Below, piece after piece: positions 35,461-46,282 of a stretch of 64,000 nucleotides of DNA (its first letter is position 1; each line of letters opens with the position of its first letter). Under the pieces are notes generated by a model. The model saw only the letters and a list, made by a program, of their open reading frames with translations, had not been told where the DNA came from and ran no database searches. Position numbers and translations under genes: made by a program. The stretch comes from Diabrotica undecimpunctata (Eukaryota > Arthropoda > Insecta > Coleoptera > Chrysomelidae), in the NCBI RefSeq assembly GCF_040954645.1, contig NC_092811.1, positions 122,223,411 through 122,287,410 on the forward strand, read 5' to 3'.

Positions 35461-35580
35461 TTTGAGACTTTACTTGTTCAAATATAATTAAAAATAAAAT
35501 CTATAATTTTTTCTTTCTACTGATAATTAATTTAATTATATGAGAGCACTTATCTTCCCAAACTAATTCTTTTAAATAGA

Positions 35581-35600
35581 GAGCCCCACGTTGGGCGCCA
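35581..35600 (-). promoter_or_regulatory. Primer-binding site, probably tRNA-Lys type
   Basis: The sense strand reads TGGCGCCCAACGTGGGGCTC starting 3 nt inside the 5' LTR. TGGCGCC is the core complementary to the 3' end of lysine tRNAs used by many retroelements. The assignment to a given tRNA was not checked. Confidence 0.8.
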
Positions 35601-35603
35601 AAT

Positions 35604-36961
35604 TGTTATGCATGTGTTGTTTGTTTTTGAATGATGAGCAATGAGTATTTTTAATAATATAGGGTTTTTATCGCGGTTCTCAAAGAATTAGCTTGTAAGT
35701 ACTTTTTTAAATTATCTTTATTATAACTATTATGAAACACACCTATATATCTAACCTAGTCAATGTAAATTTAAAATAAACTATCTTTAAACTGATATTC
35801 TTATAAAACTAATTAAATTCTATAGACAATCTAAAATTTAAACAAACTATCTTCAAAATTGAAATTGTTATGACACTAACTAAATTATATTAACAAAATT
35901 TTGTACCTTTCTTCACTGAATGCCTAAATGAACTGTTTTCCACTATATATATTCTAGTCACCACTGAAAGTCTTCGTACTTCGGTTATCCTTGTTTTTGT
36001 GAAATTTCTTTTTCCAATTATCAACTTCTACCAATTTAAGATATAGTTTTCTTCACCAGCATGTATACACCACCAACCAAACCAGCAAACAGCATTTATA
36101 TTTATTCTTCTTTTCAATATACCAATATCCAATTATTATAAAGTTGATTTATACTAATCTCCAACCATAATATAATTTAATTTCTTCCAATATACCTTTT
36201 TTTATCTTCAATAATTATTTGTGTATAATTATAAATGTGCATTAAATTATATGCATAATTTTTAATCTTCATTTAACTCACTATATTAAACATTTTGACT
36301 ATTTGTACTTGATTCACTGACTCCAACTAACTTTCATAATAAACTGCTTGACTTCTGACTAAAAACTTCCAAAACTGCCGAAAAACTGCCCTCTTGAATC
36401 CAAATCACGGGTATTTATATCTTTTGGACATTCTAGAACCCTCTCGTAAGAGATCATGTTCCAATTTGTTCTATTTCATACTTGTATGAATTTTCTGGAA
36501 CAAACCATTTCGCAAACATGGCCATCTCCGGAGATCCAGAGAATTCCATTCTTTTCTATTAATAATTTTGTTTACATTTAGGCTTTTCAGATCAGAATAT
36601 ATAATTAAATTAGTAACTTAACATTCTAATTTAATAAAATACACATTTCAAACAATATATTATTATAAACCACTTTATATTCGTAAATATTCTTAAACGT
36701 CACTTCAGAGTATAAATATCTGTCAATCTCCGAGAGTATTTTTGGTTGCCTAAGCACATGGCTCACTTAAATCTATTTACAACATTAAAATTACTAAATA
36801 CAACTTTTTACAATTATTATAATATGCTAATTTATTAAAAATGCCCTCACATAAATATATTTTTATTAAATTCTCTAGTATATAACTTATTTAAAACAAC
36901 CAAATATCTAATATTATGTAGTATATAACTTATAAATTATTTTCTATAAACCCTAATTGTC

Positions 36962-36964
<3 letters not shown>
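35604..36964 (-). repeat. 5' LTR of the gypsy element
   Basis: Same length as the 3' LTR (1361 bp). It contains the element promoter, but I could not assign a single TATA box with confidence in this AT-rich sequence. It ends against (AT)n at 36965. Confidence 0.95.

Positions 36965-37045
<81 letters not shown>
36965..37045. repeat. (AT)n microsatellite 2
   Basis: About 80 bp of uninterrupted AT repeat between the gypsy 5' LTR and the LTR-like segment at 37048. Confidence 0.97.
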
Positions 37046-37047
<2 letters not shown>

Positions 37048-37050
<3 letters not shown>

Positions 37051-38035
37051 GATATTTAAAGTCTTGGTGCGCCAAGCAATAATTAGCTAATTAATTTTTT
37101 TGATTAATTAAAATTATTTAAATGATATGATTATGACTCTATCACAATTTTCAATTCTTTTATCTCAGGGTTAAATTCGTGCTTCAATATCTATGCTATT
37201 ACATGTGAAAGGTAAGGTCCAGAGAATACCGGAATAATAAAAAACACATATGATCTAACACTATATATTGAAATAAAAATAATGAAATAATTCACACTCA
37301 AAAGTTTTCAATAAACAAATCTCATATAAGGATTCTCAAAATTTTGTTCTCCGTACGTGAACAATCAAAATTTATGGTACAAACAATATTAATTGAAAAC
37401 TCAAAATCCCAAACTATTCTAACTCTCCTAATCAAAATATTTATATCCTTTCTCAATTACGTGTAAAATTTTGTTATCAATAAAAGAAAAAAACTGCAGA
37501 AACAAAATATCTCTCTCTGATGATGAGTGGTCCAAATCCTTGTTCCTTGTAGACTATATTATCTCCTCTCAACCGCTCCCTATGTAAACAGCAATCTTAC
37601 ACAGATTGTTGCAAGTATATCGTCCTTAATGATCTCCTTCAAAAGCACAAATCATTCAAATTATGATAGCCTTTCTCCTCTCGATAAACTGAATCTCTCG
37701 TTGGCCCGAGTGAAAAATGACTCTTGGAATATCTTCTCTTTACGATAAACTGAATCTCTCGTTGGCCTGAACAGTGACTCTTGGAATATAAGTAGAGAAA
37801 TATGACTTACAATATTTTGCTGCTTCAGCTTCTGTCAGATACACTAACTCCACAAAAACTCACTAACATTCCACTACTGCTTGCTACATTTCAGGAACCG
37901 CCAGAGAACAATCACCGTTCCACTCCCAGACTTGGAAACCAACTGCCTATATCTTCTCTCTCCTCAATCTCGCTAAACTTTTTCCTACATACTTATCCCA
38001 CCTTTTTCAATCTCCGCCAATCAAAACTCGTCACA
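37048..38035 (-). mobile_element. Orphan LTR (988 bp) of another retroelement
   Basis: On the minus strand the segment starts TGTGACGAGTTTTGATTGG and ends TTTAAATATCACA, so the ends are inverted TGTGA/TCACA. Directly upstream on that strand is GAAAAAATGGGGGAAT (38036-38051), a textbook polypurine tract. This marks it as a 3' LTR with some internal sequence attached to about 38447, after which an (AT)n array begins. No coding frames remain. A 60-bp imperfect tandem repeat lies inside (37681-37790). Confidence 0.6.
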
Positions 38036-38443
38036 ATTCCCCCATTTTTTCATTTCGATAACAAACAAATTTTTACCTATAATTATAAAATTTCCTAAAA
38101 CTTATTTACAAATAATATTTTCTATAATTCTTAAAAACTAACAAAAACCTCTTTCTAAAATCTCTTCTATTTGTCTTTAATCACTGCATTAATGTATTTT
38201 GGAAAACCCCGTTCAATTGTCTTTTTGTTTTCACTTAAAATTATGCGGGTCACTCAAGTATAACAAAGAAGTAATTTATGCAAAGCTTACATTTTGTTTA
38301 GTACAGGTAATTCAAGAAATTAATAACTCTCCTTCTTCGAAATGTTTGTTGGATATTATCCTACTTATCTGAATTATTTTAATGTTATTGAATTTTGAAA
38401 TATTTTTAAACAAACCAATATTTTTCTCGATTTTACATATCAT

Positions 38444-38447
<4 letters not shown>

Positions 38448-38512
<65 letters not shown>
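38448..38512. repeat. (AT)n microsatellite 3
   Basis: About 64 bp of pure AT repeat, preceded by the 16-mer ATCATAACAATATATA starting at 38439. Confidence 0.97.
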
Positions 38513-38516
<4 letters not shown>

Positions 38517-39797
38517 CATACTTCTTCTTTCCCAACCAAAGAAAAATAAATAAAAAGATCCATCGGAATAAAATTTTAAGATATTATAAACAAAATGTAT
38601 ATAGTAATTTAAGATAAGATTTAGTGTAGATAAGAATAGAAATTTGTTTGGCAAACGACCTTTTCCGTTTCCAACAAAATTATCAAAAAACCCCTTTGTG
38701 TAGAATTAGAAGACATTTTACCTGTAAGTTAATCTTGTCATTGTTTGTGTATTAAATGACCATATTCTAATCTTTGGAAACAGGTATAGATTGTGTATTA
38801 ACAGACTGAGGACAGAAAAATCAATTTTTATTTATTCTTTCTCTGAAACAGTAATTTGGTCTTCCCAAATGATACACAGAATTTTTAGAACAAACATTAA
38901 CAGTAGTAAACAAGATTTGAGCTTTTGATTGGATAGTCGTTTTTGAATGGTAATGGGGTTAGTCTGATTAGGAGACGGGGAGAGGCAGTTGTAATTTGGC
39001 CATCGAAGGAAACAGTCGTTTGTTCGAAGATAGGGTGTGGTTCGTGAGTTTGGATACCGGCATTGTGAAAAGAAGTGAATAGTTTTGCAGAAGGAGATAA
39101 CAAGTAGATTAAAAGAGGTCCTTGTATCTACCGTGGGCATTTTGTGAAGTATATGTGAAAGTAGTTTTACGGCATCAAGTTGACAAAAGGAGGTCCTTGT
39201 GTCATAAATAAGTAGCTGAGTTTTTCGAGAAGTGAATCAGGTGTTTTTGTGTAGTCTGCAGGAGGTTTGCAGAGACGTTAGGAAGGAGCCGAGGTGCCAA
39301 AGAGGAGAGATCACATCGTTGAGGAGACTGGACTTTTCTGGGTATGTGCCAACATACAATTCAATAAGTAAAAAAAAAGCTGTGTTTTGTACAATTGAAA
39401 TTGGTATCTGTGAAGGATCTGTGTTTACATCATGGTCATTATCATTCAAATTTAAAGAATTGAGTTTTGTTTGACTAATCAAAAGTTACAGTTTTGTTGT
39501 TTTTTTGTTTCAAGTAAATTAAAGTTTAAGTAAAATTGGTTTTCACTTATTATAAATTTATGTAGATTTAAAATCTTATTATTATAAAAATTTCATTTAT
39601 TTTCTTGTATGCTGATTGATAAGATAACGGCAGAAGTTGAAAATTGTTTTATTCCTTTTAAATATAAAATAAAGAATACTTAAATTTTGTAATATACTAT
39701 TTTCTTTTATTATTATCCTTCTTCTCTATCTCGATAAAGGACAACTAGAAAATCTTTGAATCCATTGAACACAGTTTATCTATTTGAATCAATTTAC
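38513..39797. other. Unassigned stretch between microsatellites
   Basis: It starts TGTCATAC after the (AT)n, and the block as a whole ends at 40007 with CATAACA, which could be LTR-like termini. No coding motif, PPT or PBS supports this. Frames at 38832-39140 and 39232-39482 have no motif. Confidence 0.3.
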
Positions 39798-39799
39798 TA

Positions 39800-39895
39800 A
39801 TGTTTGTATTTTGAGAACGATTTCCGAAGTGGAAATTGAAACGTCAATAAACGTATTTTAACCTTTAATTGTGGCTTATTCCCATTTAAATATAA
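39800..39895. repeat. Interspersed repeat R2, copy 2
   Basis: Near-identical to 17171-17266, including GAACGATTTCCGAAGTGG and CTTATTCCCATTTAAAT. The two copies differ at only a few positions. Confidence 0.8.
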
Positions 39896-40003
39896 ATTAA
39901 TCGAACACAGGTAATATAAGGAGTCTTATTTTACATTTGATAACAATTAAATTATAATTTTTTTATTGGCTCAATAAATTAAAATCAAAGTCAAATCAAT
40001 CAT

Positions 40004-40007
<4 letters not shown>

Positions 40008-40068
<61 letters not shown>
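40008..40068. repeat. (AT)n microsatellite 4
   Basis: About 60 bp of AT repeat, again preceded by ATCATAACAATATATA (39999-40014). Confidence 0.97.
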
Positions 40069-40072
<4 letters not shown>

Positions 40073-40667
40073 CTCGTGTGTTTATTATTTGAAATAATTA
40101 TTGTTATGTGAATCATTGTAAGCAAAATTAATTATAATGAACCAAGCACCCATAAAGACGCCACAATGTTTCCGTTTGAAAAACAAACAATCTACCTATT
40201 CAATTAACAATTTAATAATCGCATAATAAATAATAATAGAGCGAAATAAGCAGCCATTGTTTCATTTCTGCTATTGAATGAAATATTGTGCACTTTCTAC
40301 TTTGAATCGTTGCTGCGGCGTGTTTTTGAGGTAGACAGGCGCACGTGGTTTCTATTTTGGAATATTCAGCACGTTGACAGTGAACTAAATTAATTTTAGA
40401 CGTATAGATATCGAAAGAAAACATTATTACCAGTACTTTGAATTGTAAGGAATGAATGAAATGGCACGTTTATTTGGTGGGAATCGTTAAAACGTGTATA
40501 TGTTGTAGACAATATATTTTTAACGATTGTAAAGAGGATAAAAAGCTTGTAATACCGTACAAAAATAATGGTCAGTACTGGCGAGAAAATAAATCGAAAC
40601 TAACCAAGGAGTAACAACGAAAGCCTTTATCAAAATCATAACAAATCAGTACCATATGAATAGCGAA
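40069..40667. other. Unassigned stretch
   Basis: No recognised coding region or repeat on either strand. Confidence 0.3.
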
Positions 40668-40735
40668 ATTCAGCTTGTTCGTATGATTTTTGGAGGTTCA
40701 GTGGCATTTTCATCTCTGACGACTGGATTATGTCA
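40668..40735. repeat. Interspersed repeat R1, copy 2 (short)
   Basis: Shares AAATTCAGCTTGTTCGTATG, an AGGTTCAGTGGC block and TCTCTGACGACTGGA with 57585-57655. The 5' half seen in the other two copies is missing. Confidence 0.7.
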
Positions 40736-40915
40736 AAAGTTTTTAATTTGTTTAGTTTTGACTGAATTTTTAGTTTGATTCACTCGCTGGTTAACAAAAT
40801 TTTGCTTGGATTGTTGCCGTGAGGCGTGGAGTGCTGAAGTAGGGCCTGTCTCCTGCTCTACGGGCTTCTTACGGTCACGGGAACTGGACCGGGAAGAGCT
40901 ACGAGTGTCCACCAT
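40733..40915 (-). CDS. Short Arg/Ser-rich frame, unassigned
   Basis: A 60-codon frame starting MVDTRSSSRSSSRDRKKPVE. Basic Ser/Arg-rich starts of this kind occur in some retroelement gag proteins, but no capsid or other gag part follows. The frame abuts the R1 repeat copy at its 3' end. I do not assign a function. Confidence 0.25.
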   Translation of the reverse strand: MVDTRSSSRSSSRDRKKPVEQETGPTSALHASRQQSKQNFVNQRVNQTKNSVKTKQIKNF

Positions 40916-41339
40916 CTTAGGTTGAGCAGTTCGTCTGGTTCTGACTGGTCTCGTAGATGATACTCAGATTCGTGTATGTTTCAGCTTGAAACTGTCACAA
41001 ATCTGAGGAGTTTTATGGCTTTTGAGTGCGTGATCGCGTTGCGATCACAGCGTTGCGCAGAAAAGCGTAATAGTGCAATATATATGTATATATGTTAAAT
41101 CTGTAAGTTCGAAATGGGTGCAAACACTTCTTGTGCTTAGTCTACGGAGTAGAAGTTCCACAAGCTTGTTTTCTGCACGAAATATAACAGAAAATATACG
41201 GAAATGTTTGTGTACACAAATAGAAAACAGAATGCAACAATAAAAAGGCAAAAATAGGTGAGAGATTCCTTAACTTACGGAAGGAATCCTCGAAATAACT
41301 TGTGCCTCCTTAACTTACGGAAGGAGATAGCAAGCACAC
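40916..41339. other. Unassigned stretch upstream of the minisatellite
   Basis: Contains a small inverted motif around GATCGCGTTGCGATC (41029-41043) and a repeated CCTTAACTTACGGAAGGA at 41268-41285 and 41308-41325. No gene recognised. Confidence 0.35.
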
Positions 41340-41703
41340 AGAAATGTATAAATATTTCGAGCGTATGTCTCTAGAAAGAGAGATATCGCAGCGGAAATAT
41401 TTATGTTAATAAAAGCAATAATAAAATAGCAAAGGAAATAGGAATATATCTGAGCGTATGGTCCGCTAAGGAGATATCGCAACGAGATATATTCAAACAG
41501 TAAATATGCAATAATAAAATAGCAGAGGAAATAGGAATATACCTGAGCGTATGGTCCACTAAGGAGATGTCGCAACAAGATATATTCGAACAGTAAATAA
41601 GCAATAACAAGATATCAAAGAAAAAATGAGAATATATCGGAGCGTATGGTCCACTAGGGAGATGTCGCAACAAGATATATTCAAACAGTAAATATGCAAT
41701 AAT
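41340..41703. repeat. Minisatellite, four units of 93-95 bp
   Basis: The marker GAGCGTATG falls at 41359, 41452, 41545 and 41640, giving periods of 93, 93 and 95. Units share ATATCGCAACGAGATATATTC and CAGTAAATATGCAATAATAA-like blocks. Because 93 is a multiple of three, minus-strand frames appear as 31-residue repeats. A further partial unit reappears at 44025 after the LINE insertion, so the array was split. Confidence 0.93.
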
Positions 41704-44024
41704 TTGTAATTATATATACATAAATTTACCTGGGAACAACCAAAGAAAAAGATAAAATCTATAATCGACTATCTCATCCAACCAGAAAACAAAAGGCTCC
41801 AAACAAATGACGTAAGGGTGTATCGTGGTGCCGAATGCGGATCTGACCACTATATGGTGATCGCAAAAATAACCATACACTACAGGAAAGTAAATAAGAA
41901 CAAAATTGAACAGGAGAAGGTAGTAGCTTCCACAAAGATAAGATATAATATTGATAGCCTCAAACACGAATCAGTACAATTCCTCTACAAACTTAGACTA
42001 GCCTCAAAACTAACTCACTTAACTCGAAGAGAAACAGCCGAAAAAGAATATCAAGATATAAAAAATTGCATTCATCAGGCGGCCAAAGAGGCATTGGGGT
42101 ACGAAGAAGCTGACAAAAGAAAAAATCCTGAGTGGTGGAACGAAGAAGTAGGAAAATTAATTAAAGACAAAAAAAAAGCTTATCAAACATGGCTATCCAC
42201 GAAAGACTCAGAAGACCGCAGAATTTACAGCAGACTCAACAGGGAAGCAAAGAAGGAAGTCACTAAAAGAAAAAACGAAATGTGGGAAGAGAAATGCGAA
42301 GAGATGGACCGATGCTTAGGAGGAACCAAAGTGACACAAGCTTGGAAATTCATAAAAAGTATTAGAAAAGAAAGAAAAGATGAGGGAAATATAAACCTGA
42401 TTCAAAATAAAAAGTGGGAAAAATATTACGAAACGCTATTAACAGAAAGTAGGCACGAATTTATGGAAAGACCTGACCATATCTCAATGACAGAAAACTC
42501 AGAGGTGCATAAGATAAACAAAGAAGAACTGAAAAAAGAATTGAAACAAATGAAAAATGGAAAAACACCCGGGCCTGGAGACATTCCCATCGAGTTGGTG
42601 AAACATGGACCGGATGCTCTTTTGGAAAGCTTAGTGAATATTTTTAATAAATGCTTAATTGAAGGCCAAACGATTCCAGACGATTGGAATTTGGCCCACA
42701 TTAGCCCCATTTATAAAAAGGGAGACAGAAAAGAATGCGGAAATTATAGAGGCATTAGCGTAACTAGCTCGCTGGGAAGGTTATATGGTCGTATATTGAA
42801 AAGAAGAATAGAAGAGGAGTATAAAGAAATTGAAGAACAAAGCGGCTTCAGAGCAGGAAGATCGTGCGTGGACAACACATTTACCCTTCAACAAGTAATT
42901 GAAAAACGAACAGCTCGAAACCTCCCTACGCATCTGGTATTTATAGATCTGGAGAAGGCTTATGATACAGTTCCTTTAAAACTCTTATTTAGTGTCTTGA
43001 CGAAAACGGACCTTAGTAAAACATATCTAAAAGCAATACTGAACATCTATAAATGTCCTCAAAGCACTGTAAAAACAGGAAATACTTTCTCAAGGGTATT
43101 TACAGTAACGAAAGGCTTGAGACAAGGATGTTGTCTTTCCCCCACCCTATTCAAAATATATATCCAAGAAGCACTGCACCAGTGGAGACAAAAATGTGCG
43201 GGAATGGGGTTGAAGCTTAACAACCATTATCTGACAACGCTGTTCTTTGCAGATGATCAAGTACTAATTGCAAGCTGTGAAGAAGATGCAGATTATATGC
43301 TTAGAAAGCTCAAAGATGAATACGAAAAATGGGGGATGAGTATGAATATGTCTAAAACAGAATATATGCGAATAGGCAGTGAAGACGAAGACCCGGATTT
43401 GGAAATTAGACAAATGAAAAGGTGCTACGAATACAAATATTTGGGAAGTATTATCTGCAGTAAAGGAACAACGGAACGAGATATAGACTATAGAGTGCAA
43501 CAAGGCAGGAAGAGTGTTCAAATTCTGAATTCGATACTTTGGTCCAACAAAGCTACTATGAAAACTAAAATGACTATCTACAAAGTAATTGTAGAGCCAA
43601 TTCTTACATATGGAGCAGAATGTTGGCAAATGACAGCAAAAGGAAAGAAAAAAGTTGACACGGTTGAAATGGACTACCTAAGAAGAGCTTGCCGTATATC
43701 AAGAGTAGAACGTATACCTAATTCTGAAATTAGAAGAAAAACAGATAGAGTACATACAACTTCTGAAAGAATAGAAACTAGACAGTTAATATGGTATGGA
43801 CACGTACAGAGGATGGACGACAACAGATGGCCAAAAAGAGCTATGGAATACAATCCAAGTAAAAGAAGGAAACGAGGAAGACCAGCCAAGTCTTGGATAC
43901 AAGGTGTTATGGAAACCATGAAAGACAGAGCCATTGATGAAGACACCTGGAGAGATAGAAAAAGATGGCGATCGAAATGCGGGAAGCGGCAGAAGCTGTA
44001 GGATCCCCGCTTATATATATATAT
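41704..44024 (+). mobile_element. RTE-like LINE inserted in the minisatellite, 14-bp TSD
   Basis: AAATATGCAATAAT occurs at 41690-41703 and 44025-44038. The 2321-bp insert starts within the endonuclease domain (5' truncation) and ends with TTATATATATATAT, the tail. The coding frame is open from near the start to 44001, so this is one of the youngest LINE copies in the window. Confidence 0.92.
41710..44001 (+). CDS. LINE ORF2, endonuclease C-terminus plus complete RT
   Basis: Open without stops from 41710 (the true start is lost by 5' truncation) to TAG at 43999-44001. The first 50 codons are the end of an APE-type endonuclease, with IIDYLI and the GSDHYMV block holding the catalytic His. A charged linker follows (residues about 60-230 of the frame). 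The RT then has KTPGPGDIPIELV, FRAGRSCVDNTF, motif A HLVFIDLEKAYDTVPL, motif B GLRQGCCLSPTLF, motif C FFADDQVLIA and YLGSIICSKGTT. The thumb and tail region includes ILTYGAECW, YGHVQRMDDNRW and KRRKRGRPAKSW. RT catalytic Asp residues are intact. The RTE-like clade is inferred from the tail. It would make cDNA at a nicked target. The missing endonuclease N-terminus makes it non-autonomous. Confidence 0.93.
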   Translation, partial: LYIHKFTWEQPKKKIKSIIDYLIQPENKRLQTNDVRVYRGAECGSDHYMVIAKITIHYRKVNKNKIEQEKVVASTKIRYNIDSLKHESVQFLYKLRLASKLTHLTRRETAEKEYQDIKNCIHQAAKEALGYEEADKRKNPEWWNEEVGKLIKDKKKAYQTWLSTKDSEDRRIYSRLNREAKKEVTKRKNEMWEEKCEEMDRCLGGTKVTQAWKFIKSIRKERKDEGNINLIQNKKWEKYYETLLTESRHEFMERPDHISMTENSEVHKINKEELKKELKQMKNGKTPGPGDIPIELVKHGPDALLESLVNIFNKCLIEGQTIPDDWNLAHISPIYKKGDRKECGNYRGISVTSSLGRLYGRILKRRIEEEYKEIEEQSGFRAGRSCVDNTFTLQQVIEKRTARNLPTHLVFIDLEKAYDTVPLKLLFSVLTKTDLSKTYLKAILNIYKCPQSTVKTGNTFSRVFTVTKGLRQGCCLSPTLFKIYIQEALHQWRQKCAGMGLKLNNHYLTTLFFADDQVLIASCEEDADYMLRKLKDEYEKWGMSMNMSKTEYMRIGSEDEDPDLEIRQMKRCYEYKYLGSIICSKGTTERDIDYRVQQGRKSVQILNSILWSNKATMKTKMTIYKVIVEPILTYGAECWQMTAKGKKKVDTVEMDYLRRACRISRVERIPNSEIRRKTDRVHTTSERIETRQLIWYGHVQRMDDNRWPKRAMEYNPSKRRKRGRPAKSWIQGVMETMKDRAIDEDTWRDRKRWRSKCGKRQKL

Positions 44025-44038
44025 AAATATGCAATAAT

Positions 44039-44363
44039 AAAATAGCAAAATAAATGGTATTTTCTCTGTGTATGATCGATACGAAATATCACAGTAGAAA
44101 ACTACAACAAAAATACATATATATCAAAATGCACAGAAAATATAGCAATAAAATCAGTATCAAACAATGGTAAATAAAAGGCAGAATCTAGGTGGATGAC
44201 TGGCACCGTACCTAGAGACTTAGAATACGAGGGTGAGCTCGAACTGGCCGACTACAGAAAATCCACGTTCTTTTATACACGAAAATCCTTTGTTCTGAAG
44301 GATTATGACGTATGAAAGTGGACTTTCCGTAAGATCGACCAATGAAAAAAATTAAATTGCTCT
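44039..44363. other. Minisatellite remnant and unassigned flank
   Basis: 44025-44160 continues degenerated 93-bp units (AATAAAATAGCAAA, GATACGAAATATCACAG). 44160-44363 has no recognised content. It joins the sequence at 46283 once the second LINE is removed. Confidence 0.5.
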
Positions 44364-44374
44364 AAAGTTGGAAT

Positions 44375-46271
44375 TATGGATCTAATGGAAAAGCGAAGGC
44401 AACATAAACAACAACGTAATCAAGACAAATACAAACAGATACACAAAGAAATTCGCCAGAAAATTAAGAAAGCAAAAGAACGTTGGATGGTGGAAAGGTG
44501 CAACGAAATAGAACAATTGCAGGAAAAAGGAGATAGTTTTGGACTACATAAGAAGATCAAAGAAATATCGAATATACACAAAAGCCACCACAGAACAAGA
44601 ATACGCAACGACAGAAACGAATACATAGAGTCAGAAGAGGAGATAGCAATGGCGTGCAAAGAATACGCAGAAAGACTTTTTAATGAGGAAAGACCAACAC
44701 AACCAACGCGCAAACTTCCTTCCGAAAACTTATCAGGGCCATCAATAATGCGAAGTGAAATAGAATATGCAGTTAGATTAGAACCACAAAGATGCATAAA
44801 GCAACAGGTCCAGATGAAATTAATATAGAAGCAATAAAACTACTAGACGAGGAGAATATCGAAATCTTGGTAAAGCTGTTCAATAGAATTTATGATACTG
44901 GTTACATTCCGCGAGAATGGCTGCAGTCATCCTTTGTGATGATCCCAAAAACAGCTAATGCCACAAAATGCAATGAACACCGCTTAATCAGTTTAATGAG
45001 TCACTTGCTGAAACTCTTCCTTAGGATATTACACTCAAGAATGTACAAGATACTAGAAGGACTTAGCGGGTCAACACAATTCGGTTTTAAGGGAGGACTA
45101 GGAACAAGAGAGGCAATTTTATGTTTGAACACCTTAATACAAAACTGTTTAGATCAACGAAAAGATGTCTACCTCACCTTCATCGACTACGAGAAGGCAT
45201 TTGACAATGAAAAACATGATATCATGATGGAACTACTACATAGGGCCAACATGGACCAGAAGGAGATCAGAATTATTCAGAATCTATACTGGAACCAAAT
45301 GGCAAAGGTGAGGATTGATCAAGACCAATATACGGATGAATTTGAAATCCGGAAAGGTGTCCGCCAAGGCTGCATACTCTCTCCGATGCTTTTTAATTTA
45401 TATGTTGAAAATATATTTGCGGAAGCATTAGAAGACACGGAATTAGGCATTAAGGTGAACGGCATACCAATTAGCAACCTACGCTATGCGGACGACACAG
45501 TGATTATAACTGATAATTTGGAAGATCAGCAGTTATTACTTGATAGGGTGAATAGCATAGGTAAAAAATATGGCCTCAAAATCAACATTTTGAAAACGAA
45601 ATATATGGTCATTAGCAGAAACCCTCCAGAAAACCCGATAATATGCATAGGTGACGATCGCATAAAACGCGTGAAAACTTAAATACCTTGGCACCACAAT
45701 CAATGACCAATCGGATCCACAACAAGAGATAAAAACCCGAATACAAATGGCAAGACAAGCTTTTGTGAAATTCAGACCGCTCCTATGTAATCAAAACCTA
45801 AATTTCGAAATACGCTACAGAATGGTCAAGTGCTACATATGGTCCATCTTGCTTTATGGCATGGAAACGTGGACTTTGAAAAAAACATCTATCAACAAAC
45901 TTGAAGCATTTGAAATGTGGTCATTGAGAAGAATGATGCGCATACCTTGGGTGGATAGAGTTCGAAACGGTGACGTCCTTAAGAGAGCCGGCGTGGAAAG
46001 AGAACTCTTTGAATTAATTAAAAAACGCAAGATTGGTTACCTTGGGCACATATTGAGAGGAGCAAAATATGAAATACCACAGTTAATCCTACAAGGGAAG
46101 ATCGAAGGTAGGAGAGGAGCCGGCCGCAAACAATTATCCTGGTTAAGGAATATTAAAGAATGGACAGGAATACACAATACAGGCGAGCTGTGTCACGCCG
46201 CCAAGAACAGAATTCTAGTAATGAGATAGTCGCCTACGCACTTTGGTGTATGGCATGTTAAGAAGAAGAAG
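44375..46271 (+). mobile_element. LINE copy with (GAA)n tail and 11-bp TSD
   Basis: AAAGTTGGAAT occurs at 44364-44374 and 46272-46282. The insert of 1897 bp is 5'-truncated in the endonuclease-RT linker and ends AAGAAGAAGAAG. The tail differs from the TA tail of the neighbouring insert, so two LINE groups are active side by side. Confidence 0.92.
44376..46229 (+). pseudogene. LINE ORF2, linker, RT and tail with two frameshifts
   Basis: Frame one (44376-44828) is the linker (MDLMEKRRQHKQQRNQDKYK, then EEEIAMACKEYAERLF). A frameshift near 44790 leads to frame two (44792-45682): HKATGPDEINIEAIKLLDEE, REWLQSSFVMIPK, LISLMSHLLKLFLRI, motif A TFIDYEKAFDNE, motif B KGVRQGCILSPMLFNL and motif C LRYADDTVIITD. 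A second shift near 45680 leads to the tail: YLGTTIND, LYGMETWTLKK, RRMMRIPWVDR, GYLGHILRGAKYEI and GRRGAGRKQLSWL. The polymerase motifs are intact, and each break fits a 1-nt indel. Same broad group as 26-404, 11550-12490 and 22265-23222. Confidence 0.92.
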
Positions 46272-46282
46272 AAAGTTGGAAT

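Larger units (their letters stand above)
28564..36964 (-). mobile_element. Full-length Ty3/gypsy LTR retrotransposon
   Basis: Two 1361-bp LTRs (28564-29924 and 35604-36964) enclose 5.7 kb with gag, protease, RT, RNase H and integrase in gypsy order on the minus strand. The primer-binding site touches the 5' LTR and a short G-rich polypurine tract touches the 3' LTR. The element sits in (AT)n, with ATAT at 28560-28563 and 36965-36968 as the plausible 4-bp TSD. I find no env frame: the 550 bp between the pol end (30490) and the 3' LTR have no coding homology. The LTRs are nearly identical, so the insertion is recent. Confidence 0.95.

Noticed and set aside
38514..40007. Third LTR with TGTCATAC...CATAACA termini
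   Set aside because: It contains an R2 repeat copy and has no polypurine tract, PBS or matching partner; termini alone are weak. Kept only as part of the AT-array observation.
41315..41673. Minus-strand frames with 31-residue repeats (LSGPYAQIYSYF-type units)
   Set aside because: They are the translation of the 93-bp minisatellite, whose period is a multiple of three. No start context or domain.
41045..46000. Possible CRISPR-like or phage features in the repeat-rich part
   Set aside because: Direct repeats are contiguous minisatellite units without spacers, and the DNA is eukaryotic.
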